NCBI GenBank assembly: GCA_023429135.1
Contig: JAEYWD010000028.1
Location: 124,001 to 188,000 of the forward strand
DNA from: Bacteroidota bacterium
GTDB taxonomy: Bacteria; Bacteroidota; Bacteroidia; Bacteroidales; JAAUTT01
Direction: 5' to 3'
DNA length: 64,000 nucleotides
In this document: positions 1 through 9,458 of the stretch, one piece after another
How positions within the stretch are numbered: position 1 is the stretch's first letter
Layout of the letters: the number at the start of each line of letters is the position of its first letter
Notes under the pieces: model-generated
Database searches by the model: none
The model's input: the letters and a program-made list of their open reading frames with translations, nothing else
Told to the model about the DNA's origin: nothing
Made by a program: the position numbers and the translations under genes

Positions 1-807
1 GGCTGGCTGAACTGTGTGAAAGGCTGCCATGCCACTCCATTTCCCTTTTTTAAAAGCCGTATGGGCATTAAACTGCTTTTCGGAATAGCTGTTGATGTAT
101 CCGTTCAGAAAAAGCTTTTCGGCATTTACAGGCTCTTTGGTTTCAACGTTAATTTGCCCGCTGATGCTTTCGTAGCCTTGTATAACACTGTTGGCCCCTT
201 TCGAAATATGGATGCTGTTCACCAATGTTCCCGGAACACTGCTGATTCCGTAGGTATAACTCAGGCCCTGGATCAAGGGTAAACCATCAATAAGTACCTG
301 GTTGTAAACGCCCGATAATCCAAGGATACGCAGCTCCTTGGAGTTGGTGATTACATTGGTTACCTGTGGCTGCACCGAGCCATGGGTGTCGAAACATCCC
401 GCAAGATCGCAACAGGCAGCTTTGCGAAGCTCGGTAGTGGTAATCTGTTCTACCTTGATAGGTTTCAGGTCCGAAATATGAACCCCGTTGCGTTGCCCGG
501 TAACTACCACTTCGTCCAGCGATTTGGTTTCTTTCAGCACAAAATCAACGCTCTGTCGATTGCCAATGGCAATCGTATCGGGAGTATGGCCAACAAAAGT
601 TGCTATCAGTTTTCGTCCAGAGTTGTTTGTTGATGAAATTGAAAACTGTCCGTTTTCGTCGGTCGACACCGCTGTTGTTGTGCCAAGCCAGTATACACTG
701 GCATGGCTCAGAGGTTCGTTTCTTTGGTTGGTTACTTTACCACTGATATTCTGGGCAGACATCCCCACTGGTAAAAGTAATCCGAATATGATGTGTATTA
801 TTTTCAT
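1..807 (-). CDS. TonB-dependent receptor, N-terminal part (cut by left edge)
   Basis: Reading the minus strand from the ATG at 807 gives an open frame to the window edge, about 269 codons. It begins with a Sec signal (MKIIHIIFGLLLPVGMSAQ), followed by a carboxypeptidase-regulatory-like domain at about residues 20-90 that ends in a TonB-box-like stretch (LDEVVVTGQ). The plug domain follows, with typical phrases such as LRILGLSGVYNQVLIDGLP and GYESISGQINVETK. A short Cys-rich stretch at about residues 128-134 (KAACCDLAGCF) lies at the start of the plug. The protein should be an outer-membrane gated channel; the beta-barrel lies outside the window. It is the last gene of a minus-strand group behind an HMA-domain protein and a Cys-rich peptide, so import of a metal (copper-like) or metal complex is the likely role. 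The substrate is inference. Confidence 0.88.
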   Translation of the reverse strand, partial: MKIIHIIFGLLLPVGMSAQNISGKVTNQRNEPLSHASVYWLGTTTAVSTDENGQFSISSTNNSGRKLIATFVGHTPDTIAIGNRQSVDFVLKETKSLDEVVVTGQRNGVHISDLKPIKVEQITTTELRKAACCDLAGCFDTHGSVQPQVTNVITNSKELRILGLSGVYNQVLIDGLPLIQGLSYTYGISSVPGTLVNSIHISKGANSVIQGYESISGQINVETKEPVNAEKLFLNGYINSYSEKQFNAHTAFKKGKWSGMAAFHTVQPA

Positions 808-951
808 TTTGAAAGCATATAGGAATTCCAAAGGTTTTGGTAACAAATTTCTCAGGTTACCCGAAGACAGCGAGACGTCAGGCTGACCGTAGTCGAAGCC
901 AATTATTACGCAAGTCTCTTTTCTTCAAAAATTCCGGATTAATTAACTGAA

Positions 952-1275
952 TCACTTTTTAACCTTATAAGGTTTCTCATTAGGGTTGTCGCAGCCGGGA
1001 GTATCCTCAATGGCTGTGCGGATGTCGTTTTCGTTAATCCGGGCCGGAGCAAACTTTACAGTGAAGCTTGTAGTAGCTCCCGGATTTCCTGCAGTGCAGC
1101 CGCTTACTCCTTTGAGCTTTGTTACATTGTCGGATATAGTTTTTATATCGTCGGCACAATGCAGTCCTTTAACTTTGAGGGTAACGGTTTTGGTGGAGTC
1201 AGTTTGAGAAAAAACCGCACCTGTGGAAGCGATAACGAAAGTGAATAGAAGTATGATATATAGATTTTTTTTCAT
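952..1275 (-). CDS. Secreted heavy-metal-associated (HMA) domain protein
   Basis: The 107-residue protein has a Sec signal peptide (MKKNLYIILLFTFVIASTGAVFSQ). An HMA-like ferredoxin fold follows at about residues 30-100, recognisable from VTLKVKGLHCADDIKTI and the second-half FTVKFAP. The usual metal-binding CxxC is reduced to a single Cys (GLHCADD). Two further Cys lie later (SGCTAG, PGCDN), so classic two-thiol copper transfer is not supported. The gene sits between a Cys-rich small protein and a TonB-dependent receptor on the same strand, which fits an envelope metal-handling or sensing role. The fold call is good; the ligand is unknown. Confidence 0.8.
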   Translation of the reverse strand: MKKNLYIILLFTFVIASTGAVFSQTDSTKTVTLKVKGLHCADDIKTISDNVTKLKGVSGCTAGNPGATTSFTVKFAPARINENDIRTAIEDTPGCDNPNEKPYKVKK

Positions 1276-1367
1276 TTTTCTGATTTTTAAAACAAACTTT
1301 TAATTACATCCAATAGGAAAAGTATAGATGTTCAAAGAACAAGCATACTGTTAAAAATGTGAGTGGA

Positions 1368-1697
1368 TTAAGCTTGTTTCGGCGGTTGCCAGAAATCAGA
1401 TTCGAATTGTGAAAGGAAAGATTCTTTAATGTCGGTTCCTGCCGGTTCGCAGTCAAAAAATTTGCAGGAATAACTGAAATAAGTATTTACAAATGCTATT
1501 GTGCAGGAATTGCACTTCTGAAAGGGATTACACACATTTTGGCAACATCCGCCATCGTGTTTTGGAGTATTTGCTTCATTTTTAACCCCTCCGCAACATC
1601 CGTGCTCGGTAGCCGAATGGTTGAAAATCAGGTCCATTCCCGGTTCTAATGCAAGAAACAGGATATGAAGTGATAATATGAGGGTGAAAATTTTCAT
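1368..1697 (-). CDS. Small Cys-rich exported protein (HYC_CC_PP-type)
   Basis: The protein has 109 residues from the ATG at 1697. I prefer this start over a longer frame beginning at 1790, because it places a hydrophobic export segment (MKIFTLILSLHILFLALEPG) exactly at the N-terminus. The mature part holds clustered Cys and His residues: HSATEHGCCGG, HDGGCCQNVCNPFQKCNSC. Small proteins with this paired-Cys pattern are common in Bacteroidota next to HMA proteins and TonB receptors. Metal binding is the natural inference from Cys content and neighbours, but it has not been shown here. It is the first gene of the metal-linked group 1697 to 1. Confidence 0.72.
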   Translation of the reverse strand: MKIFTLILSLHILFLALEPGMDLIFNHSATEHGCCGGVKNEANTPKHDGGCCQNVCNPFQKCNSCTIAFVNTYFSYSCKFFDCEPAGTDIKESFLSQFESDFWQPPKQA

Positions 1698-1843
1698 GCA
1701 TGTAAAGATATAAATGTTATTGATACTACGATGCAGGTAAATGATTTTAAGTTTTGCGGGAGATAAAAAGTCGCCTGGAGTAAGGCTCATGTTGAAATTT
1801 ACCTTTTCGAACTTTGGGCTTCTCTGTCTCCTTAATTGATTTC

Positions 1844-1878
1844 TAAAAAAAGAAAAGCCGGGAAATAAATCACCGGCT
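1844..1878 (-). terminator. Rho-independent terminator after the GH31 gene
   Basis: On the minus strand, arms AGCCGG (1878-1873) and CCGGCT (1861-1856) enclose an 11-base loop. They are followed by a T-rich run (complement of 1844-1856). It lies 50 bases past the GH31 stop codon at 1928. Confidence 0.7.
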
Positions 1879-1927
1879 CATCTAACATCAAATGTATAAA
1901 AAGACAACTACCAACTTTTATAACGAC

Positions 1928-4777
1928 TTATAAATTCAATAAAACATAATCTCCTGTATATTCAACTGTTTTCTGGTTTTGAAGGCGTGAGTCAATTCCT
2001 TGGGGATGGGCCGGGTCAATAAACACTACCGTAAATTTCCTTGTATCTGCCATCCCGTCGAAACTACCTGCTCGTTTAGCAATAGCAAGAGTTTTGTCTT
2101 TATCATTGTATGTAAATTCAATTTTTGAAAATTTGCCTTTTTCATAGTTATAATTCACATTTTCGTCTTCGTAAAGCGTGAAGCTTCCGTTTTTACCGGC
2201 ATAAACATAAATAGTAAGATCCTTCTGTTCCTGTTTTGTATTCTGGATTAGTGCACCGGTTGGAATAATACTTCCGGCAGCAACATAAACCGGCATTTGG
2301 TTAAAAGGAGCTGAAACATTCATCTTTTGACCTCCGGTGGTGAATTTCCCATCGTACAGGTTGTACCAGCCACTTCCGTCAGGGAAATACACCTCGCGGT
2401 TGCGGGCCTTATATTCGTAAACAGGGCAAATCATCAGGGCTCCGCCAAACATATACTGGTCGCCTATGCTCATCACGTTCTTGTCCTGACCAAAATCCAT
2501 TGTCAAGCCACGCATTATGGTGTAATCGTCGAAATACGATTTGCCTGCAAGTGAGTAGATATAAGGCATCAGACGGTAACGGAGCTGTGTATAATAAAGC
2601 ATCGATTTGTATGCAGGGTGCGATTCGGGTGCAATATTCCAGATCTCCCGATAGGGAAACTGACCGTGAGTTCGGAAAAGAGGAACAAACGCTCCGAACT
2701 GGTGCCAGCGGGTGTTGAGCTCACGCCATTCATCGCGGTCTGCCGATCCTTCCGGGGCTTTTTCATAACGTTTTTCTACGCAGAATCCGCCATTATCCAT
2801 GGTCCAGTATGGGATACCACTCATTGAGAAGTTGATACCGGCAGGTATCTGGGCTTTCATGTCTTCCCAGCGGGTAGCAATGTCGCCGCTCCAGGTTGCT
2901 GTGGAATAGCGCTGTAAGCCTGCAAAGCCTGATCGGGTGAGCAAAAATACACGGGTGTCGGGATCTGCCTCGCGCTGACCATTATAAATGGCGTCGGCAT
3001 TCATCAAAGCATAAGCATTGAAATACTCAGTGGATGAACCAAGAGCTGTAGGTCCGCACAAAGCCTTACGATAAGGAATGTCGGTACAATCGCGGATATT
3101 GGGTTCGCTGGCATCCATCCACCAGGCATCGATGCCAAGGCTATACAGGTGTTCTTTCATCTGCTGCCAGAAGAGCTTGCGGGCGCCTTCGGAATAGGCA
3201 TCGTAGAAAGAGCCAACATAGCCAGGTCCAACCCAGTCACGAATACTGTCTTTTACTGCTTGCATGTACATCCAGCCCTTTTTCTCGAACTCTTTATAGT
3301 GATCGGTAGAAGCATAAAACTTCGGCCAAACCGATATCATTATGCGCGCATCCAGCGCGTGGATCGAATCTACCATTCCTTTTGGATTCGGGAAACGACT
3401 ACTGTCGAATTCATGACTACCCCATTGGGTTTCGGGCCAGTAATTCCAGTCGAGCACAATATTGTCAATGGGGATCTGACGTTTGCGGAATTCTTTTAAA
3501 GCGTCCAGTATTTCGTTCTGTGTTTTGTAACGCTCACGACTTTGCCAGAAACCCATGGCCCATTTGGGCATGATAGGAGCTTTTCCGGTAACGGTTCTGT
3601 AACCACTTATTACTTCGTCGGCATTGTTGCCATGGATAAAATAGTAGTCTAGCTGCTGGCCCATTTCCGACCACATCGAAAGTTTTGTCTGTTCGGCTTC
3701 AGGCACTGGTGTGAGTGCTTTTAAACCTACATACGATATTCCGCCATCGGGCTGCCACTCTAGGCGAATTTTATAACGTTCATCCTTATTCAGATTAAGA
3801 TTGAATTTGTAACCATTGGGGTTCCAGGAGGTACGCCAGCGTTCCTTAACTACAAGACTGTCGTTAACATATACCTTGGTATAACCAGCGTAATAGAGGT
3901 TGAAGCGGAAAGTGCCGCTTTCTTTAGGCTGAATTTCGCCTTCCCACTTGATGGCTGCATTGTAAAAAGGGAAGTCCTTGGGGAAGTTCTTAATGGTTTG
4001 AAGGTTTTCGTAATCTATGGCAGCTTCCTGACGTTCAACAAAAACATTTTTTGGGTCCTTGTCGACCATGTAAGTGGCAGTAAAACCTTGCGATTTACCA
4101 TCTTTACCAGTAACAGCAAACATTTCGTTGAGGTTGCTGTAAGGCCGCGGATCGCCAAAGCGGGATAATGAATAATTGTCCCACAGAATACCGTAATTTT
4201 TATTGGAGAGTATTAGTGGAACCGAAACTTTGGTGTTATACTGCAAAAGTTCTTCGTTACGTCCTTTCCAGTTGAATTCATCACTCTGGTGCTGTCCAAG
4301 ACCGTAAAAAGCTTCGTCGGCTGGCGATTCAAATACCTGACGGAACGAATATCCCTGAGATCCTTCCACTTCAATCGGACGGAAAGTCTTTCCGCCGCCT
4401 TTTTGCTCCTGAAGGAGAATATTACCATTTAGATCGGTAAAAATCACTTCTCCGGTGCTCTGCAAAACAATTGCCCTGGTGTTCGCTGTTTCCAGAAAAA
4501 CGGAATCGCCTTGCTGATTTACTTTCCATCCGTCAGTTTTGGTGGATTTATAAGAAGTAATTAAACTCTTGAATTCAGGAAACTTTTCGGTTGGGATGGC
4601 CAACACATGTATAATGTTGTCATTTATTACTTGTAAACGGATTTTTCGCACTTGGTCGGGCGAATTTTGTTTAACTGAAACAACTATACCATCTGGTGTT
4701 TTCTGAAAGCCTGGCCCGCTGCAGCTTACCAGCGAAGCTATTAAAATAAGGCTCGCAATTAATCTGTACTTATACAT
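1928..4777 (-). CDS. GH31 alpha-glycosidase lipoprotein with PA14 insert (alpha-xylosidase-like)
   Basis: This 949-residue lipoprotein has a lipobox ending LVSC (Cys19), so it is probably surface or periplasm anchored. It carries a GH31 N-terminal beta-sandwich, a PA14-like insert at about residues 262-362 (YYAGYTKVYVNDSLVVKERW), a (beta/alpha)8 catalytic barrel and C-terminal beta domains. The nucleophile is predicted as Asp555 in WWMDASEP and the acid/base as Asp632 in WSGDIATRW. GH31 retaining enzymes remove terminal alpha-linked xylose, glucose or galactose. A PA14 insert in this place is known from GH31 xyloglucan alpha-xylosidases, which makes that activity the first guess. The gene is divergent from the hybrid sensor at 5169, a usual arrangement for a locus under that sensor's control. 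Family is certain; substrate is inferred. Confidence 0.95.
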   Translation of the reverse strand: MYKYRLIASLILIASLVSCSGPGFQKTPDGIVVSVKQNSPDQVRKIRLQVINDNIIHVLAIPTEKFPEFKSLITSYKSTKTDGWKVNQQGDSVFLETANTRAIVLQSTGEVIFTDLNGNILLQEQKGGGKTFRPIEVEGSQGYSFRQVFESPADEAFYGLGQHQSDEFNWKGRNEELLQYNTKVSVPLILSNKNYGILWDNYSLSRFGDPRPYSNLNEMFAVTGKDGKSQGFTATYMVDKDPKNVFVERQEAAIDYENLQTIKNFPKDFPFYNAAIKWEGEIQPKESGTFRFNLYYAGYTKVYVNDSLVVKERWRTSWNPNGYKFNLNLNKDERYKIRLEWQPDGGISYVGLKALTPVPEAEQTKLSMWSEMGQQLDYYFIHGNNADEVISGYRTVTGKAPIMPKWAMGFWQSRERYKTQNEILDALKEFRKRQIPIDNIVLDWNYWPETQWGSHEFDSSRFPNPKGMVDSIHALDARIMISVWPKFYASTDHYKEFEKKGWMYMQAVKDSIRDWVGPGYVGSFYDAYSEGARKLFWQQMKEHLYSLGIDAWWMDASEPNIRDCTDIPYRKALCGPTALGSSTEYFNAYALMNADAIYNGQREADPDTRVFLLTRSGFAGLQRYSTATWSGDIATRWEDMKAQIPAGINFSMSGIPYWTMDNGGFCVEKRYEKAPEGSADRDEWRELNTRWHQFGAFVPLFRTHGQFPYREIWNIAPESHPAYKSMLYYTQLRYRLMPYIYSLAGKSYFDDYTIMRGLTMDFGQDKNVMSIGDQYMFGGALMICPVYEYKARNREVYFPDGSGWYNLYDGKFTTGGQKMNVSAPFNQMPVYVAAGSIIPTGALIQNTKQEQKDLTIYVYAGKNGSFTLYEDENVNYNYEKGKFSKIEFTYNDKDKTLAIAKRAGSFDGMADTRKFTVVFIDPAHPQGIDSRLQNQKTVEYTGDYVLLNL

Positions 4778-4809
4778 ATATTTTCTTTACGTAGTTAAGA
4801 ATAGTTTGT

Positions 4810-4817
4810 CAAAGATA
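4810..4817 (-). promoter_or_regulatory. Bacteroidota -7 element for the GH31 gene
   Basis: The minus strand reads TATCTTTG, matching TAnnTTTG, 33 bases upstream of the GH31 ATG. No good -33 TTTG is visible at the expected distance, as expected if the hybrid regulator must activate it. Confidence 0.5.
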
Positions 4818-4961
4818 AGGCACGAGGATAAGCAGAACCGGGGTTAATGTTTTTATAACCATACGAAATTGATAACCGATAGAGGTAAAATGTTATCTAA
4901 ATAGGGTTTGTTTGTTAACTGATCTTTGGTTAACAAATCAACCTTTTGAATTTATTATACT

Positions 4962-4991
4962 TTTGTAGCTACCTGTTTATTCATATATTTG
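4962..4991 (+). promoter_or_regulatory. Candidate promoter of the HTCS gene
   Basis: TTTG at 4962-4965 and TATATTTG at 4984-4991 are separated by 18 bases, close to the Bacteroidota -33/-7 arrangement. The leader to the ATG at 5169 would be long, about 170 bases. Confidence 0.4.
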
Positions 4992-5168
4992 AAATACCTC
5001 ATCCAAAGTGGGTGTGTGAAAAGTTAATTTGATGTCTTTTATACTTTTCATATCTCCTTTAGAGGTCAGGGTTCAAAAGTGGGTCCTTTTTCCCGTCATC
5101 GGGTGAGGGTTGGGGCGAGGTCGTTGTGATTTATTATTTATTCAGTCTATTATCATACCTTTCTATCT

Positions 5169-8100
5169 ATGAGAAAAATATTGTTGCTGATATCTCTTTT
5201 AATATCGGTTAACGCCTTCTCGGAACCTTTTAATTTTCTGCGACTCGACAATACCAATGGACTGTCCAATAACCAGGTAATGTCTATTTTCAAGGATAGC
5301 AGGGGGTTTATGTGGTTTGGAACCAATTACGGACTTAATCGCTACGATGGATACGAATTCAAAGTATATAAAAATATTAAGAATGACACCACCAGCCTTA
5401 CTTTTAACTCGGTAAATGAGATTCAGGAAGATTTTAACGGTAATCTCTGGATCAGGGGAAATCCGCATTATTTGATATATAATATTCACACCGAGAGATT
5501 CGTGCGAAATATTACATCGGTGCTGAAACCTTTGGGCGTGAAGTTTTCACCAATGCTTGTTCATATCGATCGTCAGAAAAATTTTTATTTCTATGAATTA
5601 AATATTGCTGTTTACAAGTATGATGTTAAAAAGAAAAAGCTGATAAAATACAAGCAGGGGGAAGGACCTAATGCTTTAGGTAAAGGAAGAATTCTAAGTA
5701 TCAAATCTACCGCAGGAGCTTTTTGGATTTTATATGCTTCGGGTCTGGTCGAAAGGTATAATGAGGAAACAAATTCAGTTGATTTTCGAAATACTTATGT
5801 GCAGGAGAAGTCCTTAGGTGCTTCAATAACCAAGAGTCTGTTTGTGGATTTTGAAGGAAACCCGTGGGTTTATCCGGGCATTGGCGATAAAGGATTGCTT
5901 TACTATAACCTTAAGAAAGGCAGGTGGCGTTACTTTGGCAGCGACAAAAAAGATTTCAAAAATTCAACCGATAAGTTTATTACTTCCGATTTGATCCGTG
6001 GACTGGCTCAGGATCAGAAAGGCCGTATCTGGATAGGAACAGACCACGGAGGCGTTAATATTTTTAACCAGACTGATGATTCCTTTACTGTTCTGCGTAA
6101 TGATCCTATGAATCCTAATTCCATCAGTCAGAATTCAACCATCAGCCTTTTTTGCGATAATGACGGAATTATGTGGGTGGGGACCTATAAGAACGGAGTT
6201 TCTTACTATCACCCCGATATGTTCAAATTTGAAAAGTCGCCGCTATTTTTCTACCAGCACCCTAACCTCGAAAATAAAGATTGCAATTCCCTGCTTGAAG
6301 ATTCGGACGGGAATCTCTGGATAGGAACTAATGGCAGCGGATTGCTCAAGTATGAAACCGATAAAAGAAAATTCGTTTTGTTCCGAAACGAAAAGGGAAA
6401 TCCGGCAAGTATATCATCCGATATTATTACTTCGTCGCTGCAGGGACGGGATGGCACTTTGTGGTTTGGTACCTTTATGGGGGGGCTTAATCAAAAACAA
6501 GGAAACAGGTTTTTACATTATTTTCCTGAAATAGATAATCCTAACTCACTTTCCAATAAAAGCATTTATGCTATAAATGAGGATGATAACCGGAATCTCT
6601 GGATTGGAACACTTGGTGGAGGAGTTGACAAATATGATATGATTAACCGGAGTTTTACACCCAACAACACAGCAAATACTTCAGGTATTTCATCCAATTA
6701 TGTGCTTTCCATGTTTAACAAGTCAGGTATGATCTACATTTCTACTACACTTGGTGTTGATGTGCTTAACACCTTTACCGGCCAAATTTCCAACTTATTC
6801 AAGGATACAGCTCAACGCGGCGAACTTTCGGACCCTATTATTTATCATACCATTGAAGATAGTCGACGTTTGGTATGGATAGCCACTGATAATGGAATTA
6901 ATATCTATAACCCAGCGAAAGGAACCATCCGGTATCTTACAGTAGCCATTGGTTTGCCAAGCGATCAGGTGGTATCGTTAATCGAAGACCGGAAAGGAAA
7001 TATATGGGCAGGCACCCGCAACGGATTAGCTTGTATTCAATGTAACCCGGATAAGGACGATTATAAATTTTCAATTATTTCTTTCGATGAAAATGACGGC
7101 CTTGTAAGTAATATTTTTAACCATAACGCGGTATTTCGAAGTAATTCGGGAAAAATATATTTTGGCACTACAAAAGGGTATATTGTGATTGATGAAGGTG
7201 CCCTTCCGTTTAATAAAATTGTACCCCGTCCGCGATTCACAGGACTTGTTATTGCGAATGATGAAATTTTGCCCGGTGAGGAATATCATGGAAATATAAT
7301 TCTGGATAATTCGATAGCGCAAAGCGATAAAATAGTACTTCATAATAATGCAAACAACTTTACAATAAGGTTTTCAGCACTCAGTTATATTCACCCCAAA
7401 AAGAATAAGTACCGGTATATGCTGAAAGGTTTCGATACCGGGTGGAATGAAACAACCACCGGTGTTGGCCAGGTGAATTATTCAAATCTGAACCAGGGAA
7501 ATTACGAACTAATAGTTTATGCCAGCAATAACGACAACGAGTGGAGCAAGGAACCACTTGTCCTTAAAATTACCGTAAAACCTCCACCATGGCTATCGTG
7601 GTGGGCTATTTTGCTGTATTTTTTAATGATGCTCAGCCTGGTATGGCTTATTGTAAAATATAACCTGAGGAAGCAAAAACATGAATTTGAGAACGAACAA
7701 CGTATCCGCGAAGCTAAACAACTTCACGAACTCGATGAAATGAAGTTCGGTTTTTTTACAAATATCAGTCACGAATTCCGCACCCCGCTTACGTTAATTC
7801 TAAGTCCCATTGAAAAACTGCAGCGCAGTGCCAAAACCGACGAGGAGAGAAACCTGTTCGATATTATTCAGCGCAATGCCAACGGTTTGCTCGATCTTGT
7901 AAATCAGTTGCTCGATTTTCGTAAACTCGACGATGACAAGGACCGGCTGCACTTGTCAGTAGGCGATGTTATCGGGTTTATCAAGGATATTTGCTATTCG
8001 TTTACCGAAATGGCCAACCGAAAGTCCATCATCTTCTCCTTTTCGACTTCTATATCTGAGCTGCGTATGGAGTTCGATCCCGAAAAACTTAAGAAAATAG

Positions 8101-9287
8101 TAAATAATCTTCTATCCAATGCTTTTAAGTTTACTGATCAAAACGGGAAGGTCGAACTCAATATCAGTCTGGTGCAGCAATTAAATGACGACACGAAATT
8201 CCTCAAAGTTGTGGTTTCCGATACCGGTTGCGGAATACCGGAGAAAGATCTTGACCGCATTTTGGAGCGTTTTTACCGGGTGGATAATCCGGATAATTTG
8301 CATAAGTCGGGTACAGGCGTTGGTTTACATATTGTGAGTGAATACATAAAATTGCATAAAGGGCAGATTCAGGTGGAGAGTAAGCTTGGAAAAGGATCTG
8401 TTTTTACTGTCAGCCTCCCTGCAATACAACATTTGCAGGAGGAAATTATTGCTTCAGCAGAGCCCGTAGTGACAAATGAACCTGAAACGCCTTTGGCCGA
8501 TGCTGCAGAAGAGGACCGCAAAAGTAAGCTCCCACTTATGCTGATAGTGGACGATAACGAGGATTTCCGCAAATTCATTGCTTCGTTGTTTACCGGGCAA
8601 TACCGTGTTTTACTTGCCGCCGAGGGGGAACAGGCACTGAAACTTACGTTCGATAAAATGCCCGATCTGATTATTGCCGATGTAATGATGCCCAAAATGG
8701 ACGGTTATCAGCTATGTCGTGAAATAAAGCGGGATATCCGGGTTTCGCATATACCAATTATTCTGCTTACAGCCAAAGCCGGAGACGAGAACAAGTTACG
8801 GGGAATTGAAGCCGGTGCTGATGATTATATTTCCAAGCCCTTCAATATGGAGATGCTTTCGCTCAAGGTGTCGCGTATTCTGGAAAGGCAAAAACAGGTT
8901 CACGACCAGTTTAAACGCAAAGTAAGTATTAACCCGGCAGGCGTTGAAATAACCTCGATGGACGAGAAATTTGTTAAAAAGGCGGTGGCAATTGTCGAAA
9001 GCAATATCGAAAATGCCGATTTTCTTGTAGAGGATCTTTGTCGGGAAATGGGAATGAGCCGGGTTTATTTTTATAAGAAAATATTGTCGCTAACGGATAA
9101 GACACCATCGGAATTTATCCGATTTATCCGCCTGAAACGCGCTGCTGATTTGCTCGAAAAGAGTCAGCTTTTTGTAAACGAAGTGGCTTATCAGGTTGGT
9201 TTTAACGATCCCAAATATTTCCGTAAATATTTTAAGGACGAATTTGGCATGAGCCCCACAGACTACAAGAAAAGTTTCGAAAAGTAA
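5169..9287 (+). CDS. Hybrid two-component system regulator (HTCS)
   Basis: This 1372-residue single-chain sensor-regulator has a signal peptide at 1-18. A periplasmic two-bladed-propeller sensor follows from about 20 to 690, built of repeats of the form DxxGxxWIGT. Next come a Y_Y_Y domain to about 800 and one membrane helix near 808-830 (LSWWAILLYFLMMLSLVWLI). The cytoplasmic part has a HisKA domain with phospho-acceptor His in NISHEFRTPL near 868, a HATPase at about 1015-1058 (DTGCGIP, GTGVGLHIV), a receiver near 1121-1235 (IVDDNEDF, acceptor Asp in ADVMMP) and an AraC-type helix-turn-helix at about 1284-1370. HTCS proteins bind oligosaccharides in the periplasm and switch on adjacent polysaccharide loci. 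The divergent GH31 gene is the obvious target. All expected catalytic motifs are present. Confidence 0.96.
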   Translation: MRKILLLISLLISVNAFSEPFNFLRLDNTNGLSNNQVMSIFKDSRGFMWFGTNYGLNRYDGYEFKVYKNIKNDTTSLTFNSVNEIQEDFNGNLWIRGNPHYLIYNIHTERFVRNITSVLKPLGVKFSPMLVHIDRQKNFYFYELNIAVYKYDVKKKKLIKYKQGEGPNALGKGRILSIKSTAGAFWILYASGLVERYNEETNSVDFRNTYVQEKSLGASITKSLFVDFEGNPWVYPGIGDKGLLYYNLKKGRWRYFGSDKKDFKNSTDKFITSDLIRGLAQDQKGRIWIGTDHGGVNIFNQTDDSFTVLRNDPMNPNSISQNSTISLFCDNDGIMWVGTYKNGVSYYHPDMFKFEKSPLFFYQHPNLENKDCNSLLEDSDGNLWIGTNGSGLLKYETDKRKFVLFRNEKGNPASISSDIITSSLQGRDGTLWFGTFMGGLNQKQGNRFLHYFPEIDNPNSLSNKSIYAINEDDNRNLWIGTLGGGVDKYDMINRSFTPNNTANTSGISSNYVLSMFNKSGMIYISTTLGVDVLNTFTGQISNLFKDTAQRGELSDPIIYHTIEDSRRLVWIATDNGINIYNPAKGTIRYLTVAIGLPSDQVVSLIEDRKGNIWAGTRNGLACIQCNPDKDDYKFSIISFDENDGLVSNIFNHNAVFRSNSGKIYFGTTKGYIVIDEGALPFNKIVPRPRFTGLVIANDEILPGEEYHGNIILDNSIAQSDKIVLHNNANNFTIRFSALSYIHPKKNKYRYMLKGFDTGWNETTTGVGQVNYSNLNQGNYELIVYASNNDNEWSKEPLVLKITVKPPPWLSWWAILLYFLMMLSLVWLIVKYNLRKQKHEFENEQRIREAKQLHELDEMKFGFFTNISHEFRTPLTLILSPIEKLQRSAKTDEERNLFDIIQRNANGLLDLVNQLLDFRKLDDDKDRLHLSVGDVIGFIKDICYSFTEMANRKSIIFSFSTSISELRMEFDPEKLKKIVNNLLSNAFKFTDQNGKVELNISLVQQLNDDTKFLKVVVSDTGCGIPEKDLDRILERFYRVDNPDNLHKSGTGVGLHIVSEYIKLHKGQIQVESKLGKGSVFTVSLPAIQHLQEEIIASAEPVVTNEPETPLADAAEEDRKSKLPLMLIVDDNEDFRKFIASLFTGQYRVLLAAEGEQALKLTFDKMPDLIIADVMMPKMDGYQLCREIKRDIRVSHIPIILLTAKAGDENKLRGIEAGADDYISKPFNMEMLSLKVSRILERQKQVHDQFKRKVSINPAGVEITSMDEKFVKKAVAIVESNIENADFLVEDLCREMGMSRVYFYKKILSLTDKTPSEFIRFIRLKRAADLLEKSQLFVNEVAYQVGFNDPKYFRKYFKDEFGMSPTDYKKSFEK

Positions 9288-9344
9288 AATTTTCTTTATT
9301 CCAGTTCGTTCGAATAAATCCCATTTTTTCTCCACCTCACCCGG

Positions 9345-9362
9345 CCTCTCCTCGAGGAGAGG
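9345..9362. repeat. GC-rich perfect palindrome (dispersed repeat, possible terminator)
   Basis: CCTCTCCTCGAGGAGAGG is an 18-base perfect palindrome, 57 bases past the HTCS stop. The surrounding words (cacctcacccgg, ggtgacctg) resemble those around the hairpin at 18494-18515, so both look like copies of one intergenic repeat family. Confidence 0.6.
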
Positions 9363-9458
9363 TGACCTGCTAAGGAGACTTTCTGAATGCAACACATTGG
9401 ATGTTGCTTTGTTATTCAATTACATCTGATTTCATGAAGGATTCAGAAGATGTAGATT

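Larger units (their letters stand above)
4778..5168. other. Divergent promoter region between GH31 and HTCS genes
   Basis: These 391 bases hold no gene. The left half carries a -7-like box for the GH31 gene (4810-4817) and a TAnnTTTG box toward the regulator (4984-4991). The stretch 5050-5121 (tctcctttagaggtcagg, then gggtgagggttggggcgagg) resembles a worn copy of the GC-rich palindromic repeat that is intact near 9345 and 18494. Confidence 0.55.

Noticed and set aside
8369..8695. Minus-strand open frame inside the HTCS gene
   Set aside because: Antisense to the conserved HATPase and receiver coding region, Ser/Ala-rich shadow with no motif.
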